Shown here in pieces: positions 42,201-47,417 of a stretch of DNA of 64,000 nt. The stretch lies in the NCBI GenBank assembly GCA_965240325.2, contig OZ251246.1, positions 62,001 through 126,000 on the forward strand. Direction: 5' to 3'. This DNA comes from Rebecca billardiae RCC1528. Lineage: Eukaryota; Haptophyta. The notes below the pieces were generated by a model. The model was not told where the DNA came from, ran no database searches, and worked only from the letters and a program-made list of their open reading frames with translations. Position 1 is the stretch's first letter. Each line of letters begins with the position of its first letter. Both the position numbers and the translations under genes were made by a program.

Positions 42201-44632
42201 AGGCCGACCGATGGGAGTGTGTACGCGGTCGGGCTCTCGGCGAGCGTGATCGCGCCCGCACGAGAGCACGAGTCGACTGTGCCGCCGCCGTAGTTGAAGT
42301 CGACGAGCACGTCGACGCTGCCCGCTGCGGCCGTGCTGAACCAGCCCGAGCTCACGGTGGCCGAGCACTCGCCCACGCCCGTCGTCGCGCTCGGCGAGCC
42401 GCACGAGAAGCTCTGGTCGGTGCCGCCCACCAGCGACAGCGTCAGGCTCACGCTCAGACCCGTGGTGAGCACGGACGAGCGGTGCGCCGCATCGCGAAGC
42501 TGGTACGCGACGCGCACGCCCGCGCGGTCCACGTACGCCGTCGGCGTGCGCACCGCGCAGTCCACGCTCGCCGCCTGCTCGGCGGTCACGCTGTAGCTGC
42601 TCGCCACGCCGAGATCGATGCCGTGCGACGCGGCGCGCACCGTGCCGGACGCGCCCACAGACGCGCCCGCCAAGAAGCCCGCCGTCAAGTTGTGCCGGTT
42701 GCCGGCGCTGCTGACCGTGCCGTGCACAGCCGCGCCCGGGCTGCTGCTCGTCGTGTACAGCGTGATCTGAGCGTCCGAGACCAGCGCATCCGCGCCGAAC
42801 ACGAACGGCGGAAGCGGCGGCGACGGCGGCGACGGCGGCGGGAATGGCAGCGTGCGCGGCGGCGGCGGGCTTGGCGGCGACGGCGGAGGGAGCGGCGGCG
42901 GCGGGCTGGGCGGCGGCGCGGGTGGTGGGCTCGGCGGCGGCGATGGCGGCGGGCGCGGCTGCGGAGGCGGCGGCGACGGCGGCGGCGAAGGTGGCGGCGA
43001 CGGCGGAGGGCTCGGTGGCGGCGTGGGTGGCGGCGCGGGCGGGGGCGAGGGTGGCGGCGCGGGCGGCGGCGGCGACGGCGGCGGCGTCGGCGGCGGGCGC
43101 GGCGGCGGCGATGGCGGCGCCAGCGGCGGCGGTGATGGCGGCGGGAGCGGCGGCGGGGAAGGCGGCGGGGACGGCGGCGGCGACGGCGGCGGCGACGGCG
43201 GCGGCGACGGCGGTGCCGCCGGCGGCGGCGACGGGGGCGGCGAAGGCGGCGGCGGGCTCGGCGGCGGGCGCGGCGGCGGCGACGGCGGTGGCGTGGGCGG
43301 CGGGCTCGGCGGCGGCGCAGGCGGCTCGCGCGGCGGCGGGCTGGGCGGCGGGCTCGGTGGTGGGGCGGGCGGCGGAGAGGGCGGCAGGCGCGGTGGCGGC
43401 GGCAAGGGCGGCGGGCGCGGTGGCGGCGAGGGCGGCGGCGACGGTGGCGGCGAGGGCGGGGGGCTTGGCGGCGGAGGCGAGGGCGGCGGCGACGGCGGGG
43501 GCGAGGGCGGCGGACGCGGCGGCGGCGGCGATGGCGGCGGCGACGGCGGCGGCGATGGCGGCGGGGCAGGCGGCGGCGACGGGGGCGCCGACGGGGGCGG
43601 GGGCGACGGCGGGGGCGACGGCGGCGACGACGGCGGCGGCGACGGCGGCGGCGATGGTGGCGGGCTCGGCGGCAGGCCGGGCGGCGGCGAGGGCGGCGAC
43701 GGAGGCGGGAAGGGCTCCGTGCGCGGCGGCGGCGGCGGCGCCGGCGGCGGGCTCGGCGGGGGCGACGGCGGGGGTGGCTGCGGCGGCGGGCTCGGCGGTG
43801 GCGACGGGGGCGGGCTCGGAGGCGGCGCGGGCGGCGGCGAGGGCGGCGGTGGCGAGGGCGGAGGGCTCGGCGGTGGGCCGGGCGGCGGGCTGGGCGGCGG
43901 CGACGGCGGCGGCGACGGCGGCGGCAGCGGCGGGCTCGGCGGCGGTGGGGTTGGCGGGGTCGGCGGAGGCCGCGGCGGCGGGGGCGACGGGGTGGGCGGC
44001 GGCGGTGGGAAGGGTGGCGCCTTGGGCGGCGGGCTCGGCGGCGGGCGCGGGGGCGGCGCTGGCGGTGTCGGCGACGGCGGTGACGGCGGCGGCGACGGCG
44101 GCGGCGAGGGTGGAGCGGGCGGCGGCGGAGACGGCGCTGGAGGCGGCGGCGGCGCGGGCGGCAGGCTGGGCGGCGGGCTCGGTGGCTGGCTCGGCGGCGG
44201 CGAGGGCGGTGGGCTCGGCGGCGGCGAGGGTGGCGGGACGGGCGGCGCGGGCGGTGGTGACGGTGGCGGCCGCGGCGCGGGCGGCGGCGACGGCGGCGGC
44301 GACGGCGGCGGCGACTGCGGAGGCGGCCGCGGCGGTGGCGGGCTGGGGTGCGGCGGCGGCGGCGGGTCCTCCTGAAGGGCTCGGCCGTGCTGCCGAGGCC
44401 GCGCCGTCGACGCGGGGACCACGCTCCGCCCGCCGCCCGCCTGCGGCTGGTCGGCGGGCGCGGCGGCCGCTTGCTGCGCCGCGAGGGGCGCGAGCGTGCC
44501 GACGGGCGCGCCCGCGAGGGCGAGGATGGCGAGCGCGCGCACGAAGGCGAGCGCGACGCGTGCGCAGTGCGCACGGCTCGACGGGCAGCGCCGTTCGCCG
44601 CCGCGCGGCCACGGGTGGCCGCGCGCCACCAT
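30224..44632 (-). CDS. Giant SPPP/cohesin/dockerin cell-surface protein, type I membrane
   Basis: 4802 aa in one open frame from ATG 44632; an upstream GTG is ignored. Order: signal peptide (ARVALAFVRALAILALAGAP); SPPP-rich stalk 1 (44375-42810); ectodomain of about 1400 residues (42810-38625) with two cohesin-like beta domains (about 42200-41880, 39750-39450), BIg2-like segments (GVVTVTGVGVGSAAISASG, NGVVTIAG) and a dockerin-like calcium loop pair (GDVNGDCALTSFDVRVLSQY ... QDAQYLLRAVAGKYRFL, near 39250-39050); very long stalk 2 (38620-33105); 17 Cys repeats (GCTDxxAxNYxSxAxxDDGSC); stalk 3; one membrane helix (FAWLYALIGGAVLVLLLCWA); a 320-residue cytoplasmic tail. Probably a hydroxyproline-rich wall or adhesion glycoprotein. 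Exact length depends on repeat assembly. Confidence 0.8.
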   Translation of the reverse strand: MVARGHPWPRGGERRCPSSRAHCARVALAFVRALAILALAGAPVGTLAPLAAQQAAAAPADQPQAGGGRSVVPASTARPRQHGRALQEDPPPPPHPSPPPPRPPPQSPPPSPPPSPPPAPRPPPSPPPAPPVPPPSPPPSPPPSPPPSQPPSPPPSLPPAPPPPPAPSPPPPAPPSPPPSPPPSPPSPTPPAPPPRPPPSPPPKAPPFPPPPPTPSPPPPRPPPTPPTPPPPSPPLPPPSPPPSPPPSPPPGPPPSPPPSPPPPSPPPAPPPSPPPSPPPSPPPQPPPPSPPPSPPPAPPPPPRTEPFPPPSPPSPPPGLPPSPPPSPPPSPPPSSPPSPPPSPPPPSAPPSPPPAPPPSPPPSPPPSPPPPRPPPSPPPSPPPSPPPPSPPPSPPPSPPPSPPPRPPPLPPPPRLPPSPPPAPPPSPPPSPPPREPPAPPPSPPPTPPPSPPPRPPPSPPPPSPPPSPPPAAPPSPPPSPPPSPPPSPPPSPPPLPPPSPPPLAPPSPPPRPPPTPPPSPPPPAPPPSPPPAPPPTPPPSPPPSPPPSPPPSPPPPQPRPPPSPPPSPPPAPPPSPPPPLPPPSPPSPPPPRTLPFPPPSPPSPPLPPFVFGADALVSDAQITLYTTSSSPGAAVHGTVSSAGNRHNLTAGFLAGASVGASGTVRAASHGIDLGVASSYSVTAEQAASVDCAVRTPTAYVDRAGVRVAYQLRDAAHRSSVLTTGLSVSLTLSLVGGTDQSFSCGSPSATTGVGECSATVSSGWFSTAAAGSVDVLVDFNYGGGTVDSCSRAGAITLAESPTAYTLPSVGLLGQMAQSPVFAGDSFELVLYAHTGGVALITWQINIAYNSSVLSVASTSVASTYNSPEVNDNAAGLVSIIATGLTGGTTNAQVTGTAVELITLTMSVAGGASAGSYAGAISVEIEQYVNDATQVYVSEQAGVVADADDGASASGTLVVETVAVQGWLAYVASGELVNTAPLSGTDATTALSVLELYSRAATASATQSSGYSCLALDSSVLGISSGSPCTVVASSSSTSGAATTLVNVTRVSSGAVVASVPLRVWHPLSAEIRFGYGTLFAIKGASQPGQCGTQAFQSTTASLVASFGGTGLSTVSNVDVTREATLASGDAGVASIFTSGTTGVVTVTGVGVGSAAISASGSSPSISSTIVVSTDVERLVASLRPVAFNSIAFVDSPPSTLSVGATSGFDASAALGQTLTAEGQTVSVYTYAYLGDGSYELVPSTEVTLTSRTSSLTVGAPGDASSPWTAAVATFATSQEGLLLDASWIDSCSAVLATGRARVDLELPNAVSVGVSTSAAKVTVPGDPAAEPPTSLPTSLTVTITVTFEDESQVDFTTDPRTNITLSVPSSCATFDGVNQVTMASGATCTALNVTVFVDSYLLNGFVEVPVVTAAGASFEITFDDDTLGLIGASTTFQRTATTPSATLSDGTVVSPTLLAAEMVLASNNTLVATTSGSTVIGVGAGVALINATWGTLTASATVYVDATAVKVTALTLGLGGLTSGASLLATNGTSSTLSALVTLEDGVQYTNLMSLGYVSVSEVLSFESDDAAVLGVDPNGVVTIAGNSRDAANSITATSRDAGAAADALDVTANLQPGTYDVDLGSASGLQFQQSGNSLTVPVRVNTGGGSEYLVNFQIELAIDSAVLVATSCSTLSWAECTINDPLNEVRFVGNTASQITSGTAASIGSVTFDVLSSASTSLTGSIVELVTVQGATETRVQNADVFAGAGGLTTTVSRRRALALAAEHVPPLFVPTESSRAARARRLAECSGCSAGVAGDVNGDCALTSFDVRVLSQYIVGVSGLTTCASALDPTLDNSTGAQDAQYLLRAVAGKYRFLTSYSITSGAIGVGTSDPLVVSVVVTKDDNTVADDSQTSVFFEIGAAAASYTPVYVNGTDNGTSTEGYWVGRGEYANGVFSVGVYPSGGWPQTLSGSLGVAVMIETTDALGNGADDRKFPFLGSSAQFYADFLYTFSPLLSTAVIGAPLPPPSPPPPHPPPSPPPRPPPSPPPAPPPSPPPASPPAPPPAPPPSPPPASPPAPPPAPPPLPPPTPPPSPPPAPPLPPPSPPPAPPPAPPPSPPPLPPPTPPPSPPPTSAPPPSPPPSPPPAPPPRPPPSPPPAAPPSPPPSPPPQAAPAPPPSPPPSPPPNPPPRPPPRPPPSPPPPAPPPSPPPSPPPAPPPSPPPAPPPPPRADPFPPPAPPAPPPSPPPAPPPSPPSPPPSPPPSPPPSPPPPSPPPSPPPSPPPSPPPSPPPSPPPSPPPSPPPASGAPSPPPSPPPSPPPSPPPSPPPSSPPSPPLAAGAPTPPPSPPPAPPPSPPPSAPPRPPPSPPLSPPPPSPPPSPPPSPPPSPPPSPPPAPPPPPRTEPLPPPSPPSPPPSPPPSPPPSPPPSPPPSPPLPPPSPPPSLPPSPPPSPPPSPPPSAPPAPPPPPVPSPPPPVPPSAPPSPPPSPPPSPPPSPPPPTPPPTPPPSPPPRMPPPAPPPIPPPTPPPSPPPSPPPSAPPAPPPSPPPAAGAPSPPPSPPPAPPPSPPPAAVPTPPPSLPPAPPPRPPPSPPPRPPPRPPPSPPPPSPPPLPPPSPPPAPPPSPPPAPPPPPRTDPFPPPSPPSPPPSPPPGAPPSPPPPSPPLPPPSPPPSLPPSPPPAPPPSPPPSAPPAPPPPPVPSPPPPVPPSAPPSPPPSPPPSPPPSPPPPAPPPSPPPAPPSPPPSPPPSPPPSPPSPRPPPSPPPALPPSPPPSPPPRPPPSPPPSPPPSPPPSPPPAVGAPTPPPSPPPAPPPAPPPSPPPSTPPRPPPSPPPPLPPPSPPPSPPPSPPPSPPPAPPPPPRTEPFPPPSPPSPPPSPPPGAPPSPPPSPPPSPPLSPPSPPPSLPPSPPPSPPPSPPPSAPPAPPPPPAPSPPPPVPPSPPPSPPPLPPPSPPPSPPPPVPPPSPPPAPPSPPPSPPPSPPPSPPSPPPRPRPPPSPPPSPPPSPPPSPPPSPPPSPPPSPPPSPPRPPPSPPPPSPPPSPPPSPPPFPPPSPPPQPPPSPPPQPPPPPRTEPFPPPSPPSPPPSPPPLPPPPPPRPPPTPPPSPPPSPPPAPPPAPPPSPLPRLPPSPPPSPPPSPPPSPPPPTAVPAPPPSPPPSPPPSPPPSPPPRAPPSPPPSPPPPSPPPSPPPSPPPQPPPSPPPQPPPPPRTEPFPPPSPPSPPPSPPPLPPPPPPRPPPTPPPSPPPSPPPAPPPAPPPSPLPRLPPSPPPSPPPSPPPSPPPPTAVPAPPPSPPPSPPPSPPPSPPPSPPPSPSPSPPPSPPPSPPPPAPPPSPLPSPPPQPPPPPRTEPFPPPSPSPSPPPSPPPSPPPSPPPSPPPPTPPPSPPPSPPPSPPPPSPPPLPPPSPPPSPPPQPPPPPRTEPFPPPSPPSPPPSPPPLPPPSPPPSPPPPRPPPTPPPLPPPAPPPSSPPRLPPSPPPRPPPSPPPSPPPPTGVPAPPPSPPPSPPPSPPPSPPPRPPPRPPPRPPPSPPPPTPPPSPPPSPPPSPPPLPPPSPPPQPPPPPRTEPFPPPSPPSPPPSPPPSPPPAPPPSPPPSPPPAAPPSPPPSPPPPRPPPSPPPSPPPSPPPRPPPRPPPPSPPPSPPPSLPPSPPPTPPPRPPPSPPPSPPPPVPPPSPPPSPPPSPPPSPPPQPPPPPRTEPFPPPSPPAPPPSPPPSPPPSPPPSPPPPSPPPLPPPSPPPSPPPSPPPSPPPSPPPPSPPPSPPPSPSPSPPPSPPPSPPPSPSPAPPPSPPPPAPPPSPPPPSPPPSPPPPSPPPSPPPSPPPSPSPAPPPSPPPPAPPPSPPPPSPPPSPPPPSPPPSPPPPSYGCLDPLASNYDSGAAVQLPGAGACAYARQGCTDAAAANYWSDATADDGGCAYAAPGCVARAALNYDSSASVNDGSCVFALGGCTDSSALNYASAAAVDDGSCVLPLGGCMAPSASNYNSAATLDDGGCVYPARGCTEPSALNYASDAAEDDGGCIVPAFGCAAAGALNFDSSATHYAAGACVFARAGCTDSAAYNYNSAANVQQPAGCVYAPGRRRLLLQPPPQPQPPPQQHGRRLAPGCTVPNATNYDSAADSDDGSCAFVAQGCTDSAAENYDSDAGGDDGSCVRAGCTDTAAANYDSAASVLDGSCAYARAGCTDAAAENYLSAAAADDGSCIYRGCTAPVAANYDSTANVNDGTCVYAVAGCTDSAAPNYASAAAADDGSCVHFGCAASAATNFDSSATVDDGSCVYPVAGCTDSAAANYLPSAQLDDGSCRYAGCVDPAAANYESSAHFSDGGCVYAPPPAPPPSPPPSPPPAPPPPPRTEPFPPPSPPSPPPSPPPSPPPGPPPGPPPSPPPPAPPPSPPPSPPPAPPPRPPPRPPPSPPPSPPPSPPPPGGAGSDAQGEDEEDGASSARAPAEEADEVQGQSAEARTPFEVAVDGLASGVSLGFAWLYALIGGAVLVLLLCWACVCARRVRRGEHPCYGAEPKASDAEAAGEAAAAAAAAGGAPASDAPPPPRRPPPLALGAVAHADEPAPTPRAGGSSARAAPPADASTTDGAAAGGAAAAAGADDVRVVGRTGADARRPAQRQAAGGGAAGSGASSARTRSGGGSARSGGGSARGSARGAPPVASTTDGGGPGAEPAGAATPARAVAASAGASASADAPPPGAPPPRGPAGAAAADAPADARAAAIVAALAAGRRSGGGAVGSEPGAAPPPLAAAFPASANALERRRARLWHDAWVRAQERRRAAAYEDIAAAIPPGLAAVRARARASRAPSLSRARARAAVALRG
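31702..33100 (-). repeat. 17 tandem Cys repeats GCTDxxAxNYDS..DDGSC
   Basis: Protein-level repeat of about 24-27 residues within the giant surface protein. Conserved are Gly-Cys-Thr-Asp at the start, Ala-x-Asn-Tyr in the middle and Asp-Asp-Gly-Ser-Cys at the end, with two Cys per unit. A short QPQPPPQQHGRR spacer splits units 8 and 9. Similar repeats are known in marine bacterial and algal surface proteins. Confidence 0.85.
33105..38620 (-). repeat. SPPP stalk 2 with higher-order repeat
   Basis: About 1840 codons of Pro with Ser, Ala, Arg, Leu at every third or fourth position. A marker motif PPPPPRTEPFPPPSPPSPPP, or close variants, recurs about ten times here, defining higher-order units of very different length (about 200-700 bp). 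Confidence 0.9.
34821..35524 (-). repeat. 414-bp direct tandem duplication in SPPP stalk
   Basis: 34821-35110 and 35235-35524 are almost identical (offset 414 bp = 138 codons, frame preserved), starting GCCGGCACGGCCGTGGGCGG. One A/C difference was noted near 34910. A recent in-frame expansion, or an assembly artefact. Confidence 0.85.
42810..44375 (-). repeat. SPPP stalk 1
   Basis: About 520 codons of the same Pro-rich type, with two marker motifs (RTEPFPPPSPP near 43710 and RTLPFPPPSPP near 42850). Confidence 0.88.
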
Positions 44633-45039
44633 GTGGAGGGCGAGTGTGGAGCCGCCTGCCACCACGCTGCTGCTAGCTGCTGCTGCGGCGCTGCCACAGG
44701 CGCCTTGGCCACCGTGTCGTGCGCGCCAATATCAAATGAGCGACCCACAAGCTGTTTTTGGCGGAGCTGGCCTTTGCGCGGTTGGGGCGAGTGCCCCCTA
44801 GCTGCCCCTCGATCTCGCCGCGGCGCGGAGGCGATCTCGCGCCGCGCGCCGTTAGTCGACTATTCGGAGCGCGCCAAAATCGGCCGAAAGCCCGTGCCGT
44901 TTGGCTTAAACCCGTAGCAATCCAGTGAAACGGACGAGGTACAAAAGTAGTACGTACGGGAGGAGCCAACCCACCGGAGCCCATCTGCTTTTGGCCGGAT
45001 GATGAAAGCAGTAGCTTTGCGTGGCGGCGAGCGGCGACG
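44633..45039. promoter_or_regulatory. Divergent intergenic region (giant protein / rRNA methyltransferase)
   Basis: 407 bp between opposing start codons. 44730-45010 is clearly AT-richer than the genes, with ATTTGATATTGG on the minus strand (near 44736-44747), a CCAAT-like inverse. No TATA box for the plus-strand gene. Confidence 0.5.
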
Positions 45040-45999
45040 ATGGCGGCGCTTGTGCTCGCCGCCATGGCCGGCACGTGCCTGGCGATGCACGCGGGGCAGG
45101 TGCGCGCGCTGCACGGCGTGCTCACCTCGCCCAAGAACCCGGCGGTTAAGGCGCTCCGCCGCCTCGAGCAGCGCCGCCACCGCGAGGCCGAGGGCCTCGT
45201 GCTGCTCGAGGGCGTGAGGCTGGTGGCGGACGCGCTCGCGGCCGGCTGCGAGCCCACGGCCGTGCTCGTGACGGAGGCGGTGCTCGGGGAGCACGCGGAG
45301 CTGCGCCGCGCGTGCGAGGCGATGGGCGAGGGCGTCGTCTCGCTCGCCGACGAGCGCGCCGTCGCCGCCGCGTGCACCACCGTCACGCCGCAGGGCGTCG
45401 TCGCCGCGGTGCGCCGGCCCGCGCCGCTCGCGCGCGCGCCCGACGGCGCGTCGCTCGTGCTCGTGCTCGACGGCGTGAGCGACCCGGGGAACGTGGGCAC
45501 GCTGGTCCGTGGGGCGGCGGGGTTCGGCTGCGACGCCGTCCTCTGCGTCGGCGCGTGCGCCGACGTGTGGGCGCCCAAGGCGCTGCGCGCCGCGATGGGC
45601 GCCACGTTCCGCGTGCCGCAGCTGGCGCCCGCGCGAGCGTGGGCGGACGCGCGGCGCGAGCTCGAGCGCGCGGGGCTGCGGGCGTGCGCGGCGGACGGCA
45701 GCGCGGGCGCGTGCGCGCACTACGACGTGGACTGGACGGCGCCCGCCGCCGTGCTCGTCGGCAGCGAGGGCGCGGGCCTCTCCGCCGACGTGCGCGAAGA
45801 CGTGCGCGCGGGCACCGTCGCACCGGTCGCCATCCCGATGGCCGCCGGCCTCGAGTCGCTCAACGCGGCGATGGCGGGCACAGTCATCCTCGCCGAGGCG
45901 GCGCGGCAGCGCGCGGCGGCGGTGGGGCGGCGGACGGGCGGCGCGGTGGGCGCGGGCGGTGCTGGTGGCAGCGCGTCGACCCGGCATCAGCGCGGCTGA
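45040..45999 (+). CDS. SpoU/TrmH-family rRNA 2'-O-methyltransferase
   Basis: 319 aa; ATG at 45040 in good context (CGACGATGG). N-terminal hydrophobic segment (MAALVLAAMAGTCLAMHAG) may target an organelle. Then a substrate-binding domain, LTSPKNPAVKALRRLEQRRH ... GLVLLEGVRLVADAL, as in RlmB/MRM-type enzymes. All three SPOUT motifs are present: LVLDGVSDPGNVGTLVR (starting about 141), LVGSEGAGLS (about 239) and IPMAAGLESLNAAMAG (about 265), which build the trefoil knot for SAM. Predicted to methylate a ribose in organellar large-subunit rRNA. The Gly-rich C-terminus is short. Single exon. Divergent from the giant surface protein gene. Confidence 0.9.
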   Translation: MAALVLAAMAGTCLAMHAGQVRALHGVLTSPKNPAVKALRRLEQRRHREAEGLVLLEGVRLVADALAAGCEPTAVLVTEAVLGEHAELRRACEAMGEGVVSLADERAVAAACTTVTPQGVVAAVRRPAPLARAPDGASLVLVLDGVSDPGNVGTLVRGAAGFGCDAVLCVGACADVWAPKALRAAMGATFRVPQLAPARAWADARRELERAGLRACAADGSAGACAHYDVDWTAPAAVLVGSEGAGLSADVREDVRAGTVAPVAIPMAAGLESLNAAMAGTVILAEAARQRAAAVGRRTGGAVGAGGAGGSASTRHQRG

Positions 46000-46437
46000 T
46001 GAGGGACACTGACAGTGACACTCTGACGGCTCACAGCGACGACCGCCGCCTGCTGCTTCGGCGCGCCGCGGACTCGTCATCATCAGGATTCGTCGGCGGG
46101 ATCGTTTTTTATTTCGCGGCGGCTTTTTTCATCAGCCTCAGTCACTCTTCATCAGGCCCCGCCCTTCTGAGCTAGTCCGCGTCGTCGTGACCGGGCGGCG
46201 CGCGGACCGTCCGGGCGCTGCTTAGTCGTATATACCGTCGTACGCGGTCGGACCGCGAACCGTGCCCGTGGCCGTGTCGGCCCGTGGCGGCGAGCCCGAC
46301 GCGGGCGGGTCACTCGGAACCCGCCGGGAGCCGCCAGCAGAGCCCGGGAGAGCCTGCTGCTATACGCGACGACTTGCGCACGCGTCGCACGCGAGCATTT
46401 GCCCCGGCGCGCGGCTTACTAATATATATATGATGGC
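46000..46437. other. Intergenic region, convergent
   Basis: 438 bp between convergent stop codons. Contains a GTTTTTTATTTC stretch near 46103 and TAATATATATATGATG at 46421-46436, plausible 3'-processing signals for either gene. No other feature seen. Confidence 0.5.
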
Positions 46438-47240
46438 CTATGTCTCGTCCTTGGGCGCGTTGGCAGCAGCAGCGGGCTCGGTCCAGCCCGCCCACTCGTC
46501 CTCCGCGGCTTCGAGCTCGCGCTCTCGCTTCCGCAGCTCCTGCATCTCCTTCCACTTGCGCTGCACGATGTCCTGGTAGCTGCCCTTGCGGCCGAGCCGC
46601 TCCCACTCCTTCTCCGCCTCCTTCGTCACCTCGTCCAGGTTGGGCATGTCGCCCTTCTGCCGGTCCTCGATGCGCTTGCGCTGCCAGTAGTCCTCGACCG
46701 CGCGCGTGAGCTCGCGGTCGTACCGCGGCACGGGCACGCCGCGCTTGCCCGTCTTGATCTCGATCTCGTCGAGCTCCTCGTCGTAGTCCTTGTACTTTGC
46801 CCAGTCGACGCTCATCTGCGGGTGCTGCGTCGTCCCCTTGAGCAGCTGGAACCAGCGCACCTGCGTCTCGGCCTTCCACAGCGTGAGCTCGATGCGGTCG
46901 CGGTGCGTGAACCACTTGCTCCGCCCGGCGTCGATCTTGCCGTAGAGGGCGAGGTCGAGGGTGTACGTCTGCCCGTCGTGCTGGCTGCGCGCGCGCACGT
47001 GCACCTCGCCCTCGTCGCGCAGATCGATCGACTCCTCCGTGAGCGAGGGCACGAGCACAGTGAGGAAGACTTTGTCCACGCGCTCCGCCCACTTGAACGC
47101 GGGCGTGCTGTCGGGGCGGGGGGAAGAGGCGTGGGCGGGTGGCGGGCGGGGCGGGACGTGGCCACGGCGGGGAGGCGGGCGTGCGCGCACGGTGAGGGCA
47201 GCCCAAAGAGTCCGAGCGCGACGACGGCCAGCGCCGCCAT
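46438..47240 (-). CDS. CS/p23-domain protein with ER signal peptide, two exons
   Basis: Exons 47240-47191 and 47107-46438 give 239 aa; intron GTGCGCG...CGACAG. Exon 1 encodes just a signal peptide, MAALAVVALGLFGLPS. Exon 2 begins at a CS (p23/Hsp20-like) domain: FKWAERVDKVFLTVLVPSL, VHVRARSQHDGQTYTLDLAL, KIDAGRSKWFTHRDRIELTL and WFQLLKG, followed by the usual acidic post-domain segment (VDWAKYKDYDEELDEIEI). The C-terminal half is a long charged helix ending in DEWAGWTEPAAAANAPKDET. CS-domain proteins usually act as Hsp90 co-chaperones in the cytosol; a signal peptide implies an ER or plastid-periplastid location. Start codons of this and the next gene are 177 bp apart. Confidence 0.8.
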
Positions 47241-47417
47241 TGATATGATGAACAGCGTGGGTGGGCCCGGCCGCGGGGCCCGGCGTCTGGACTGAACGGA
47301 ATCAGATCCGCGGGCCGGGCCCGCCCTTTCGAGTTTTGGATGACGATTATGTTTTCCAGTTTTCGGCCGCAAGAACGGCCTCTCGTCGGCTCAGCAGGAC
47401 GCACGGGACCGCCCACG
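47241..47417. promoter_or_regulatory. Divergent promoter (CS protein / duplicated methyltransferase)
   Basis: 177 bp between ATG 47240 (minus) and ATG 47418 (plus). GC drops around 47320-47370 (GAGTTTTGGATGACGATTAT). An earlier in-frame plus-strand ATG at 47340 is in poor context. Confidence 0.45.
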
